Shown in pieces: positions 11,986-22,202 of a stretch of DNA of 64,000 bases. Both the position numbers and the translations under genes were made by a program. Source of the stretch: Ariolimax columbianus (lineage: Eukaryota > Mollusca > Gastropoda > Stylommatophora > Arionidae); contig JAVGWX010000006.1 of assembly GCA_036924085.1 (NCBI GenBank), forward strand, positions 43,432,746 to 43,496,745. The letters are read 5' to 3'. The notes under the pieces are model-generated. The model was not told the origin of the DNA and made no database searches. It worked only from the letters and a program-made list of their open reading frames with translations. Position 1 is the stretch's first letter. Each line of letters begins with the position of its first letter.

Positions 11986-12184
11986 ATAATAATAAATAAT
12001 AATAAGCAAAGATGGCCACATCATCATACTACTGCTGCGAAATGTGTTCTCTGATGGCTGTAAAGACCAATCATGTAACGGCATATCCTGCCACATACAG
12101 TGTATACATGCGGGGCCCGGATGTGGAATCATTGCGACTATTGGTTTTACGGGCTGTATGCTTTCGCTGGGTCTCCGCGGTGGG

Positions 12185-12435
12185 GGTCTCTGTGGCGAAG
12201 TGGTCAAGCCGTTTGCCTTCTATTCAAACGGTCAGGGATCGAATTCGAGCTGCGACGGTCGGTTCATGATGTCAATTTTTCCGGAGAGGCCTGGGTTCAT
12301 CGCTGGAGCTACAGAGTTTGTGCTTTGTGCCATGCTCTCGACAGGCTGGATACCTTTCCGTTGAGAGGGACTGAGCCATATGGGGACACCCGAGGCGATG
12401 AAGTCGAGTCATTGTCTTTAGATTTTAACCTTTAA
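12185..12435 (+). mobile_element. tRNA-like SINE, single copy of its kind here
   Basis: TGTGGCGAAGTGGTCAAGCC resembles a pol III box A in tRNA context. GGGATCGAATTCGAG about 35 bases later resembles box B. Between them CCGTTTG and CAAACGG pair as an anticodon-like stem with a loop too long for a real tRNA. About 200 bases of non-tRNA sequence follow, so a SINE is more likely than a tRNA gene. No second copy of this family was seen. Confidence 0.5.
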
Positions 12436-12439
12436 TCCG

Positions 12440-12715
12440 CGATGTCTGTACTCTCTGACATCTAAGCACCTTCGGTGAAACTAGCTCACCAGGTGGTACG
12501 GTCTTGTATAAATATCTCACAGGAGATGACATTAAAAATGGACGCATTTCAGAGATACTTTAAAGGAGTCCCTTTACAGTTTCTTCTGCCCTCCTGGTGA
12601 GCGTCTGGCTGTTTTGAGCTCACTGTATAACACCTGCCCGGGAATGCGCTCATCTGACATGCGAACAACATGTCCCGTCCATAGTATATGAGCAACAACT
12701 CTCACTACGCTTACT
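12440..12715 (-). pseudogene. LINE-J non-LTR retrotransposon C-terminus
   Basis: The minus strand reads WTGHVVRMSDERIPGQVLYS, then ELKTARRSPGGQKK and DSFKVSLK. Further down, FIQDRTTW follows in a broken frame. This is the usual end of an endonuclease/RT polyprotein: RWxGHVxRMxDxRxPKxxxYGEL, xGxRxxGGQxKRxKDxLKxSLK, and a downstream ...DRxxWR. Stops interrupt it and the catalytic RT core is absent. It abuts LINE-A sequence at 12720 in the opposite orientation. Confidence 0.75.
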
Positions 12716-12719
12716 CAAA

Positions 12720-13035
12720 GAAATCAACAAACTACCGTATTTCGCCAGAGAACTGGACACTGCAGACTACTAGAACATCTATATCGACTGAAGATCTCAC
12801 ACACCGATGAGTGCCCATGTGGAACAGGATGCCAGAACCCTGAGCATATTCTACAGGAATGCCCAATCTTTAGGGAAATGAGATACCAGACCTGGTTTGA
12901 GGGTGCAGAGCTGAGACAAAAGCTGTGCGGCAGCCGCTCCGACCTGGTGAAGACTATAGATTTCATCATAGCGACTGGCCTGCAGATATAGCATGACCAA
13001 AATATCCTGAACGCAAAGAAGAAACGATGCCGTAT
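12720..13035 (+). pseudogene. LINE-A 3' fragment (C-terminal finger)
   Basis: An open frame to the TAG at 12989-12991 reads VFRQRTGHCRLLEHLYRLKI then HTDECPCGTG and PEHILQECP. This matches, position for position, the C-terminus of the intact 1302-aa LINE-A protein (VVVFRLRTGHNRL, CTDECPCGTGKM, TEHLLQNCP). The finger cysteines and histidine (CxC...H...C) are kept. The 3' flank soon reaches a short AAGAAGAAA, consistent with the GAA tail of the family. RT and RNase H are missing, so it is a 5'-truncated insertion. Confidence 0.85.
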
Positions 13036-13113
13036 ATGTCTGATTACATAAGGGTCAGCAAACCAGAGCTGATCAAACACATATATCCTAACATTATTGA
13101 TACTCTTCGGAAA

Positions 13114-13285
13114 CTAAAAATTGCACATTAGTCTCACATCTGTTGTCTTCAACACGCATTTGTCACCATACACTGCCTGCATTCTGTGATGAATGTCAAT
13201 TGGTCGATATCCGTCAGCTGTTAGAAACCGAATCACCAATAGCTGATCAATTCTGGACCGATTCCACATCACAACCGCCATGTTG
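13114..13285 (-). pseudogene. Mariner-type transposase N-terminal (HTH) fragment
   Basis: The minus strand reads IDQLLVIRFLTADGYRPIDI then HHRMQAVYGDKC. This fits the N-terminal helix-turn-helix of Mos1/GVQW-like mariner transposases (EQRAVIRFL...G..P.EIHRRM..VYG...). In that family the region binds the terminal inverted repeat. The DDD catalytic domain is absent, and the frame degenerates after VLKTTDV. No inverted repeats were identified. Confidence 0.75.
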
Positions 13286-13289
13286 TCAA

Positions 13290-13815
13290 CGGTCTCTGAA
13301 GAAACAATGAGTCGGAAGATAATGAAATTTTGCAAACTTGACGGTTGGTATGTGCTGTTTACACCAGAAGTACGTATTTGTTGCAGTTAGGTCAGATTTC
13401 ATTTGAACACCCCTCTTAATTCTCAGTTTCTTACATTTTCGTGATCAGTGTTTTAGATAACACATTACTGCTCGGTAGACCTGTGAGTGAAGAAATCGGA
13501 GACTAAACTTCTGCCGTGAGAATTGACTCGGCTATTCAAGACTTAGGGTAAGAAAACATCAATAGGTATGGTCATATAATGTATAAATACGAAAACATAA
13601 ACGAAAACTTCGCTACCACAAAAAGGCTTTCATCAGGGACAACGAACAACACAAATAATAAACTAGTGAAGCGTACAAGAATGGGAATAATACATACATT
13701 AACGAAGCTAACACATGAAGAAGTAAAACAAAATACATACCAATGGATAACACATTATACATCACATCGAGAGCGTAGTAAGTAGGAAGAGGCGGATAGG
13801 CTGATAGTAGCCAAA
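13290..13815. other. No gene recognised
   Basis: AT-rich sequence with one plus ORF (13579-13785) that has no recognisable motif and Lys/Asn/Thr-rich composition. Confidence 0.5.
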
Positions 13816-13819
13816 TCAG

Positions 13820-14345
13820 GTCAGGTCATCCCGTAACCAGTGAGGTCGTTGGGGCACACATAAAGACATCCTCATTACAGTCACGCCACCTTTTTCTTTC
13901 AGCGGCGGCTGCATGTGCTTCTTGTGGTCGGAGATTGGTCCATTCTTTTATGTTGTCCTCCCACCTCAATTTGGGACGGCCTCTTCGTCGCCCGCTTTGC
14001 ACCGTCCCGTGCAGGATCGTATTTTCTCATTTGTAACTTGATCTTTGTACGTGACGTATAAAAGTCTTCGGAAACATCTCATCTTCAAGGCCTGTATCCT
14101 TCTCTGAAGGGCAGCTGTAGCTGTCCATGTCTCACACGCATAGAGGAATATTGGCAGGACTAATGTACGTAGTAATCTAATTGTCGTGCATAGTGCTAAC
14201 CGTTTATATTGCCCTATTTTGTTAAGCCGTGCAAGCGCCGATATTGTCTGTGCTATTCTGGCCAACACCTCACATTCTGATCCTTCATCACTGACAGTCG
14301 AACACAGATATTTAAAATGGTCAACCACTTCTAGTTCCTGACCAT
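13820..14345 (-). pseudogene. LINE-C (RTE/CR1-group) C-terminal relic with internal deletion
   Basis: The frame 13966-14328 reads HFKYLCSTVSDEGSECEVLA, RIAQTISALARLNKI, LLRTLVLPIFLYACETWT and RRIQALKMRCFRRLL. This is the thumb/connection part that follows the FADD box in many endonuclease-RT LINEs. It then jumps to a GRPKLRWEDNIKEWTNL-like end (about 13990-13910), so the intervening segment is deleted. The end reads VPQRPHWLRDDLT in one frame. The tail is GACCTGACCTGA, a 5-mer repeat also found after the second copy at 37150-37795. Confidence 0.85.
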
Positions 14346-14539
14346 TAGTTTTATTCTACTATTGAAGCCCTCGGTCAAGTACGGAAGGACAAAATGGCAA
14401 AACAGGTCCAAGAAGATCGCTGGATCGGGAAAAGAGGAAAACAGGCAAGTAGTGGCAAGGAGGAGGAGATGATTAGAAAATGGTTTTAAAAATATTGATG
14501 ACATGTGGCTGGATGCAGGCCATGTGGTAGATACGTTTT

Positions 14540-14770
14540 TTCTCGTGTGAATTGATTACGATCGCCAGAGAAGCAATATTTATTGGTTGGTTATTGATCC
14601 AACGGCCATAGGGCTCCTTACAAAGTGTTCCATTTGTCTGGTCTCGGACGAAGAAGCTCTTTCGTAACACCGACAAGCGCCGACCACTCAAAAAGATGGT
14701 GCTTAACAGTTTCAGAGGAATGTGTGCACAGCCAACGGGCTATTTTATCGTTGGATTCTGTCCAGGTGAT
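14540..14770 (-). pseudogene. Possible LINE C-terminal finger (LINE-I), weak
   Basis: In broken minus frames the segment reads ARWLCTHSSETVKHHLFEWS then ELLRPRPDKWNTL. This resembles the C...ETVEHLLF.CP...R...LY block at the end of non-LTR polyproteins. Cysteines are partly lost and no RT core is present. The 72-aa minus ORF across it is in another frame. Confidence 0.4.
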
Positions 14771-15180
14771 TGTTAAGTTGTAAATGTTTAGTGGGAAGTT
14801 GGAACATGGTGCTTTGATCTGTCCTTCTCAGCAGGTTGATATTGTCTTTGTGATTTGAGATAGCCATATTTTTGTAGATCAGAGGATCATGAAATTATAC
14901 CTTTGATGGCATTTGAAAACTCTTAAATAAATCAGACGACTCTGGACTCTGTGTGGATATGCAATTAGAAACATTTCCGTTCCTCTTCAAGAGCATTACC
15001 TTTTCTCTTGCTCTATTGGGTTAAAAACCGATGTACCTCAACTTCGGATATTTTCAAAGGTACATAGTCTTTCTGAGTAAATGGAGAAGAATGATTATTT
15101 TCGTAGCTCGATGGTTGTACATACTCCTTCGTATCTTAGACAGCATTCTACGCTGGGTCTGCGTATGTTTTCAATACTAT
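14771..15180. other. No gene recognised
   Basis: No motifs on either strand; AT-rich. The ORFs starting here at 15031 and 15081 become long only because they enter the minisatellite. Confidence 0.5.
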
Positions 15181-15185
15181 GCAAT

Positions 15186-15705
15186 TCATCGTTCATTCAT
15201 CGTCTTTTCCTCGTCTGTTTCTTATCTGTCCATCGTCTTTTCATCGTTCGTTCATCGTCTGGTCATCGTCTTTTCATCGTCTGTTCATTTTATGTTCATC
15301 ATCTTTTCATCGTCTGTCCATCGTCTTTTCATCGTTTTTTCAACGTCTTTTCATCGTCTGTTCATTATCTGTCCATCGTCTTTTCATCGTCTGTTCATTA
15401 TCTGTCCATTGTCTTTTTATCATCTGTCCATCGTCTTTTCATCGTCTGTTCATTATCTGTCCATCGTCTTTTCATCGTCTGTTCATTATCTGTCCATTGT
15501 CTTTTTATCATCTGTCCATCGTCTTTTCATCGTCTGTTCATTATCTGTCCATTGTCTTTTTATCATCTGTCCATCGTCTTTTCATCGTCTGTTCATTGTC
15601 TTTTCATCGTCTGTTCATTATCTGTCCATCGTCTTTTCATCGTCTTTTCATCGTCTTTTCATCGTCTGTTCATTGTCTTTTCATCGTCTGCTCATCGATT
15701 GCGGT
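15186..15705. repeat. 11-bp minisatellite with higher-order structure, open in all three plus frames
   Basis: The basic units are CATCGTCTTTT, CATCGTCTGTT, CATTATCTGTC and CATTGTCTTTT, 11 bases each, about 47 in all. Longer blocks built from several units recur. Because 11 is not a multiple of 3, three units (33 bp) give an 11-residue repeat of the type SSFHRLFIVCS in every frame. This explains the three overlapping ORFs of about 230 codons. No signal peptide or unique domain suggests a gene. Confidence 0.9.
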
Positions 15706-15879
15706 GTCTTTATACAAAAAAAACGACAATAAAACAATTTCACAATTTCAGTTCAATCTTACGGACGTAGTCTTAGTATTATTTTTAGTTTTAGTCGACG
15801 TATACTTCTACAGGACCAAATGCCTATCTGCGGGTCCCAGCTCTGACGTGAGCTGGATGTAGCTGGGAGGAGGGTTTCC

Positions 15880-16035
15880 TGCGTAGCAGTTTATTACTCC
15901 GCTGAGCTGGGACAGTGTCTCGGATGGTGGTTAACCTATGTGCAAGTCCATTTTAATAGACCCAAACACTAGAGTAAAGTAGACCCGCATCCTGTCGAGC
16001 GCCATCTATGCTTTTCTTAACAAACCACCTTACCA
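15880..16035 (+). repeat. Dispersed repeat R4
   Basis: Contains TATGTGCAAGTCCATT, AGAGTAAAGTAGACCCGCAT, GCGCCATCTATGC and AACAAACCACCTTACCATG, the R4 series in plus orientation. Compare 42990-43085 and the reversed copy at 3790-3960. Confidence 0.65.
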
Positions 16036-16845
16036 TGGTTGGTGTTAGGCCGTGTAACAAAGTTAATCGCCTTATACCTCATGATCTCTTTGGGGCAGTG
16101 GTGCTATTCTTGTGCTTGTTATACGCAAAGATCCCGCAGACCACTCGGGTGCTCTTCCAAATTCCAACATGCCATTGCCAACCTTTCTGCACCTTCGGCA
16201 GATTAAGATCTGTTGACGGTTATAGCCCTCATCAAAGTGATCTAATCCGGCCACCGTAGATACAAGGTCACTGTTCCGATCACTCTTTTCCTGCTGGAGG
16301 TTGATGTGTTAAATTTGTGTACAATTTTCCACGATAAAAAGATTGTGAACACATCATTTGTTCATCTCCGAAAAGCGGAATCGAAAATGCAGCATGGAAT
16401 GTGCTGACAGCAACCAGCGACTCATAGCTGGTCATATATAAATACAGAGATCACCTTGTGTGTAAGCCGCTCGGTTAGTAGTTAGCTGACTTAAAAAACG
16501 CAACACCCTTCGAACATTTCAAAAAAATAATTTTAATAGTTATTTTCTCGATTATTGCTTCCGGGTTATAGTGCAGGTTCAAGGTTAAACACGGTTTTGT
16601 TTATGTAGCAGATTGAGTTGCTATGTTTCGATTTTGACGTTTAACATCGTTTTTTTCTTCAAACGAGGATTGTATTTTAATTGAAGAAATTAATAATTTG
16701 AAGGTAATTAATGAGTTTCTTGATTTAAAATGACAGGTACACAGAATGTCACGGCTTCTGTTGAAACTAAAGTAAACATAGTACCAGTGATCGTGAAGTT
16801 GGAAACTGAAACTGCGAGGACGCAGGAGAACATAAATGATGTTCA
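16036..16845. other. No gene recognised
   Basis: Sequence after R4 includes a GTAACAAAGTTAATCGCCTT string shared with about 5583-5604. The remainder is AT-rich. An ORF starts at 16730 and runs into the next repeat; its first 40 codons have no recognisable motif. Confidence 0.5.
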
Positions 16846-17085
16846 TGAACTCGTTCTCAGTCAGGAAAATTTTCCACTAGTCATGAACTCGTTCTCAGTC
16901 AAGAAAAGTTTCCCAGTACACATGAACTCGTTCTCAGTCAAGAAAAGTTTCCCAGTACTCATGAACCCCTTATCAGTCAAGAAAAGTTTCCCAGTACTCA
17001 TGAACTCATTCTCAGTCAAGAAAAGTTTCCCAGTACTCATGAACTCCTTCTCAGCCAAGAAAAATGTCCCAGTACTCAGCTTGAG
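16846..17085. repeat. 39-bp minisatellite, about 6 units, with a 127-codon ORF across it
   Basis: The unit is about CATGAACTCGTTCTCAGTCA followed by AGAAAAGTTTCCCAGTACT (39 bp, 13 codons). The plus ORF 16730-17113 translates the first unit as HELVLSQENFP and later units as MNSFSVKKSFPVL. The first unit is 38 bp, which shifts the frame. The minus strand is open too (16861-17109). A gene cannot be excluded, but several open frames and simple tandem origin argue for a non-coding minisatellite. Confidence 0.8.
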
Positions 17086-17199
17086 ACAAAAGGACTTTAA
17101 AGAGGCCATTTGAAGAAGGTGGTAACTTTTTTGTTTCGCTAGAGGCGAAAATTAAAAATGTTTAAAAAAAAACTACCAATACGAATTTTTTGATTGAGA

Positions 17200-17325
17200 T
17201 ACTGACTCGAAAACAATTTATTATTGTACTTACATTATCCCTGATATTCCTCAAACAATTTCCACCCTCATTGATACACTTATACCATCGCTTAGTCAGT
17301 GCAGGACATGCGTACTCTATTCATT
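17200..17325 (-). pseudogene. Possible mariner transposase C-terminal end
   Basis: The minus strand reads YACPALTKRWYKCINEGGNC followed by LRNIRDN. This resembles the final W..CI...G.Y.E segment of Mos1-like mariner transposases. The catalytic domain is not seen. The similarity is short. Confidence 0.45.
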
Positions 17326-17361
17326 TTGTCATTTTCTATTAACGCCGCGATATCTGCGCCT

Positions 17362-17545
17362 TTCGCGCCGACACATCCGATTTCAGCAAACCATTATTAT
17401 ACCGGATTTGCCTTCCATTTTAGAACCCTGGTTACATGGCCAGGTGCATTGTTGTAGTATGTTTCCAGAGCCGCCATTTTGAGGGTCTTGGTCAGTTAAG
17501 GCTTACTGACCCTGACGCAAGCAGCCAACAATGAGGCCCTGAGTG
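17362..17545 (-). mobile_element. Diverged partial R1 SINE-like copy
   Basis: CGACACATCCGATTTCAGCA, GAGGGTCTTGGTCAGTT and CTGACCCTGACGCAAGCAG follow the order of R1 blocks at 60710-60880. Strongly diverged; the CTCCCGCTACC end is missing. Confidence 0.55.
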
Positions 17546-17950
17546 ATGTCATTTCATTCACTTCTGTATCGTCGGCGCCATTTTGTGTCTATCAGTCAAA
17601 TGTGTATGTACCTACCGTGAGCACATTTTCTGGAAATTCAGTCGATCATACATTATATTGTAGGATAAACCATGCGAGCTCTGTCTATCGTTACTCATCT
17701 GTCAGTTTGACACATCTTCCCTGTCCATCACACACATGTTCTGTTGCAATGAATAAAGAACGACCGGGTCGTGTTTCATCACTAATTTATTAGCGCCATT
17801 GAGAAAATGTATAAATTGTGAAAGACCTTGTGCCCCAAAACAAAACATAAGCAGCACGATTTTCTTCGGTTGTACACTCTATGCACAGGGACGCCCTTTT
17901 GTATATAACCTGCGCACGCGCCTGTGACACCTAGCGTTTGCTACCTACAT
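17546..17950. other. No gene recognised
   Basis: One short ORF (17602-17793) without motifs. TTTTGTATATAACC at about 17899 is TATA-like, but no gene follows. Confidence 0.5.
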
Positions 17951-17951
17951 A

Positions 17952-18112
17952 ATTTTTCTGTTTCTGCGTTCGTTCTCCATCTTTCGCAACGAAGCTCTGA
18001 ACAGCGCTTTGCAAGTAGCAGGATGTAGTCTGGAGAACGGAATGCGTTGTGTCACTAGTTTACAGCTTGACTGCGATATTTCATCTTTCGGTCCGACACA
18101 TCCCTCTTTGGT
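17952..18112 (-). mobile_element. R1 SINE-like repeat, short form
   Basis: GCGTTCGTTCTCCATC, CAAGTAGCAGGATGTAGTC, GGAGAACGGAATGCGTTGTG and ACAGCTTGACTGCGATATTT match 63202-63345 closely. Compared with the long form, it ends after the GGTCCGACACATCC block. Confidence 0.75.
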
Positions 18113-18955
18113 AGGATTACCTGCAGTTATCACAAAACTGGATGCTGCTGCCACTTAATGACACTAATTGAAACTATCAACCACATTTTAAGTAATCTCA
18201 TATCAGTTTGTGACTTACTTACTGGCACAGTATGTATATACGAATAGGGTCCTCTACACTCACAGGAATAGACCCGGAGGAAGAAATGGTTTCGTTTAAA
18301 CTGATTCACGATTATATATTTGTATCGCTCATGAACATGCACAAAATGTTTAATCCATCTAGACATTCTTTATTGTCTTTGATTCACGGTCCACTTTTTA
18401 GTCCGTCGCGAATCATTGTCTGAGAACCTTGTTCTATAACTCCTTTCTTCTTTCTTTGTCAAATTGTAAAAATTCTACTCCACCTTTTTCATGTATACTT
18501 ATTTTCGTTTCTTTGATCAAAACATCTTGACAGAGTAAATCTATACCCTTTTTCTTGCAATTATTTACACACTTTCAGCGTTTCTCATTTATCTCTACCG
18601 CAGTTAGTAAAAATGCGAAAAGAGCAGTATTTAATCACAATTTTCGAAACAATTTACAAGAATCTTGATCTAAAATACGCTATCTGCAAGAGCAATACAT
18701 TTCTTGTAATTGAGTTACGCCGAAACAAGATAATATTTTTACAAGCAATTTATCAGACAAACAGCAGTAGAATGGGAGGTGAGGAAACAATACGGTTATA
18801 TACGGCATACGTTAAGAAAACTTGTTGGTTGAATACAAAGCAGTCTGTTCTAGAATCCCCCTGGGTTTATATATATATATATACGGTCCATATCTCGGTT
18901 TGCCTTGTTTGCTCCAAGAGAAAGGTGATACCAATACATTTGGAACAAGGCAAGC
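18113..18955. other. No gene recognised; short (TA)n
   Basis: AT-rich with motif-free ORFs. The longest (18613-19020, 135 codons) has no recognisable domain and runs into a repeat at its end. A short TATATA run is at 18868-18883. Confidence 0.5.
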
Positions 18956-19045
18956 TGCAGAAGCTGCCAGGTCAGCAGAGCAATACTCTATGTGTTCGCC
19001 TGTCCGGGATTTACTCCTAGACCAGCAGCCAACCAAGGCTAAGGG
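18956..19045 (-). repeat. SINE-related fragment R5
   Basis: TTCGCCTGTCCGGGATTTAC, CTCCTAGACCAGCAGCCAAC and CAAGGCTAA match, with changes, 42125-42185 (TTCGTCTACCCGGGATTAGA, TTGGCTGCCAACCAAAGCTAA). A two-locus match shows a dispersed family. Its extent is unclear. Confidence 0.5.
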
Positions 19046-19436
19046 CTTGGACTGCACTGCTACAACATTCAGCTGAGGTTGCCTTTCCTCGCTCTAGGAT
19101 AAGGCATTTGTATTCTCTTGCGTGTGCTCCTTCGTACATCGTCGGTTGTCAGGTTTTGTAGACGCTGACCAACTTTCAGAATTATCAGAAAACACGTTGA
19201 GCTGCTTTCTTAGGCTTTCGAGCCCCATCTGCCAGAAACTACTGGTTTTAAAGCCCCAGTGGCTCGCCTTCCGCCCCTTCTCCTGTTAGTCAAAATAGTT
19301 CTGCCTCACACGCAAAGGCCAGGGGATGGACTTTGTTGTCAGAGGCTATATGAGACGCACGCCATGGGAGTATTTAGTTGGTGTTTAGAGTTCATCCTCA
19401 ACCCCACCCCTGCCTATAACAACATTTAGAACCTTA
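19046..19436. other. No gene recognised
   Basis: Nothing identifiable on either strand. Confidence 0.5.
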
Positions 19437-19442
19437 TATATA

Positions 19443-19500
<58 letters not shown>
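19437..19500. repeat. (TA)n microsatellite
   Basis: Near-continuous TA dinucleotides just upstream of a SINE. Confidence 0.95.
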
Positions 19501-19504
<4 letters not shown>

Positions 19505-19534
19505 AATGTATATTATATACTAGATTATTGGACG

Positions 19535-19800
19535 ACACCTCGGGACGGCGTAGGCAAGTGGTTAAGTGACACTGCTCACAACTCGAAGATGCTGGGTTCG
19601 ATCCCCATCACAGCACCGATCGTTACCCCAGGGAAGCAAACCCAAAAAAATGCAGGAGTAAGCAGACCCTTACATAAAATGCATGTTGAAGTCGGATGCA
19701 CTGGGGCGACAGTAGCAACATAAACACCACAGTGAAACGTATGCCGCCTTGGGGATTCCAGAAATAAGACTAAGGCAAAATAAAAATAAAAAAAAAACAA
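19535..19800 (+). mobile_element. tRNA-derived SINE
   Basis: Same family as 54060-54321 (plus) and 39838-40042 (minus). The head contains GGCAAGTGGTTAAGTGACAC (box A context) and GGGTTCGATCCCCATCACAG (box B). The body has GGAAGCAAACCC, GCAGACCCTTACATAAAATG and GAAGTCGGATGCACTGGG. An A-rich tail starts near 19775. Pol III promoter boxes in a tRNA-like head plus an unrelated body and A-rich tail define a SINE. This copy is more diverged than the one at 54060. Confidence 0.9.
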
Positions 19801-19974
19801 CCCAAAAAACACAACAAAAAAACACAACAAAAAACACAAAACAAACTGGACAACCCGTTCTCTCGACGATATAAATTATGTATTATATCATATTATATAT
19901 TATATTCTGCGATGCAGAAACTGATGAATATTATGTAAAATGAGTGGCACAATACTAACAAATAATTAATATTG

Positions 19975-20376
19975 AAGATGACCAGAGCATGCATCTTCCC
20001 AGTGGCAATGTACGGATGTGAGACATGGACCTTGAGAAAGAGGATCAAAGCTTTCGACTCAAAATGCTACAGAAGAATCCAAGAAGAAAACAAATAAAGC
20101 CATCATGTAATAAAGGAGAGTCGAAGAGAACTGGCTTAAAACCCCGTTATGTCTCGGAAGGTGAGGTTTTTCGGACACATCAAGCATCATGAGGGACTGA
20201 AAAATGCAGTTCTGGAGAACATTGTTCCATGAACACAAGACAGAGGCTCACCAAGACGTAGATGTACACAAGACATCAAGGACACTCCAAATATGAACAT
20301 GGAGCAGACTGACTGCTGATCGAGATTCAGAATTGCTGTTAAAAGAGCGACGTTCTTTAAAGGACATGCTACATGA
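19975..20376 (+). pseudogene. LINE-B (RTE/CR1-group) C-terminal relic
   Basis: Broken frames read FPVAMYGCETWTLRKRIKAF and DSKCYRRIQEE, followed by SRKVRFFGHIKHHEGLKNAV and GSPRRR. This is the usual end of an endonuclease-RT LINE: VxMYGCETWTLxK, FxMKCYRRI, and FGHIKRHxGLExxxLEG...GRPRxR. Several in-frame stops show it is dead. It ends at GCGACGTTCTTTAAAGGACA then TGATGATAATATATA. This matches the end blocks of the copies at 1-115 and 30786-32190. Confidence 0.85.
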
Positions 20377-20381
20377 TGATA

Positions 20382-20414
<33 letters not shown>

Positions 20415-20415
20415 T
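20377..20415. repeat. (TA)n(CA)n microsatellite
   Basis: TA repeats followed by CA repeats directly after the LINE-B 3' end; probably grown from its simple tail. Confidence 0.9.
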
Positions 20416-20639
20416 ATTGTATAAGGAGAACATAGCACATACGGTTAACAGAGATGTGGTTGTTCATGAGCAAGACGCAGAGTAAGCTGCACCTGATCTC
20501 ATATATATTTGAGACTAGAGAGCTGAAAATTAATTTGATCACATTTTTGATGACGTCGATCTTCAGACATCAGGCGATACTTCGAGCATTTTAGCACTTC
20601 AGATGACGCTCGAATTTTCCTTATAGCTTACGATGCTCA
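20416..20639. other. No gene recognised
   Basis: No identifiable content. Confidence 0.4.
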
Positions 20640-21735
20640 CCGAACTAAAAATAGGTTACTAAGGAAAAGCAAAGACTGTCTAGCCAGAGAAATCCACAGA
20701 AAATATGCAGATATCTTTGGAACTGATATAAAAAAGTGCAAATTACGCATTCCAGAATCATGGATACAGCGCCAGGATCAGTCAAAACTAATCTTGGAGG
20801 TTCCAGGAATAACGAAGACAAATGAGCAGTCAGCATCAGAACAATAGTCCACGTTCTGCAGGAGCTCAAAAGACAGTACGCTTAGAACTTCCAGACACAT
20901 GTGTATACTGATGAATTTGACTACGGTTAACAGAAAAAAAAGAAAAAAAAAGTCTACATCGCACACTCCAAAGGGTACATAAAATATCCCTCCATACCAC
21001 CAGGAGAAACCTGTCTGTACCAACTTCAGAGCTGAACCAACAGCTGTTCATGCATCAACACGGATTATTATCAGTCAAAACACAACTGCAAGGAAAACGG
21101 TCATTCTAACAGACTCGAGGAACAAATTCCAAGCCATCGCAAGCCTTTAATAAGATAGACTCTCACATGAAATAAATACAACATCGATTTGCTGTATCTA
21201 GAGAAACAGATTTAGTGCTACACCGGAATCCGGCCCATTAAGGAGCCATGGAAACAAAAAAGCAGATCAGCTCGCAAATGCGGTGAAAGCGGCACGCAGA
21301 CTCGCCATCCACAGAGTTATAAAGAACCAAAGACACTCCACAAACGATTCACAAGAACGGAATGGAGAGACCAGCTGAAACAATATGTAATAAAATGACA
21401 GGAAAGCCAAACTTGGCAGACAAAGAAATTCAGACAGAACGGGACATTGCAGACTCAAGGCCCACCTCCACATAATGAGTCTCAGAGATATCGCCACGTG
21501 CGATCGTGGAACACCCAATCAAACACCAGAACACATCCTGCAGGACTGCCCTGCTTATACAGACTAAGAGAGACAATCTGGCCCGGGGAAACGACCAATG
21601 CTTGACAAGCTGTGGGCAACCGGCGAAGACCTGAAAGTCACAGTCTCTTTCGTGAACCTCACCAGACTAGAAGCATAGCATCAATTGATCGAAGAAGAAG
21701 AAGAAGAAGAAGAAGAAGAAGAAGAAGAAGAAAAA
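20640..21735 (+). pseudogene. LINE-A-like relic: RNase H and C-terminal finger, (GAA)n tail
   Basis: Broken plus-strand frames give HVYTDEFDYG, TNFRAEPTAVHAS and KTVILTDSRNKFQAIA, matching the YTDGS, NFRAEAEAL and VLLTDALAVVTAL RNase H blocks of the intact element. Then come NKKADQLANAV and TPEHILQDCPAYTD, matching NEEADRLAKE and TEHLLQNCPTYGD. A TAG at about 21675 is followed within about 15 bases by (GAA)n at 21691-21733, the LINE-A 3' signature. Numerous stops and indels make it inactive. The first segment (20640-20870) is presumed to be the RT-RNase H linker and is less certain. Confidence 0.8.
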
Positions 21736-22080
21736 GGTGTCCTCGAAGCAGAAAAAGAACTCGCGGTAGACCCCATTACGTTGATCTGTCAACATTGCGC
21801 CCCACTACAACATTCCAGATTTGTCAAAACAAAAAAACAAAACAAAAAAAAAAGCTTCACCCACTGGCGTCTATAGTCCAGGACAGAAATTGTGGAGACG
21901 AAGTTGGCACACGCAACATACAACCCCCCACCCCTCCCCCAATTGATAGTGATATCCACAAGTTTTTGTTTCGGGATAATCTCAGATTAAGTAAATTTTC
22001 TTATCTCTGAGCAAATGTCCTCACTTGTATGGTGGCCTTTCAATGCAATCATTTGTGCAACCTCATCGTAACGCAACTTA
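21736..22080. other. No gene recognised
   Basis: Short A-rich run near 21825-21855; nothing identifiable. ORFs here are extensions of the GAA repeat. Confidence 0.5.
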
Positions 22081-22082
22081 GC

Positions 22083-22104
22083 GTTTTTATACTGGTTTAG
22101 AGGA

Positions 22105-22202
<98 letters not shown>

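Noticed and set aside
15031..15862. Three overlapping ORFs of about 230 codons with membrane-like composition
   Set aside because: Same 11-bp satellite read in three frames.
17880..17945. TATA-like promoter (TTTTGTATATAACC)
   Set aside because: No gene follows in either direction; AT-rich DNA gives such matches by chance.
18613..19020. 135-codon plus ORF as a host gene
   Set aside because: No recognisable motif, AT-rich, ends within repeat R5. Cannot be excluded, but nothing supports it.
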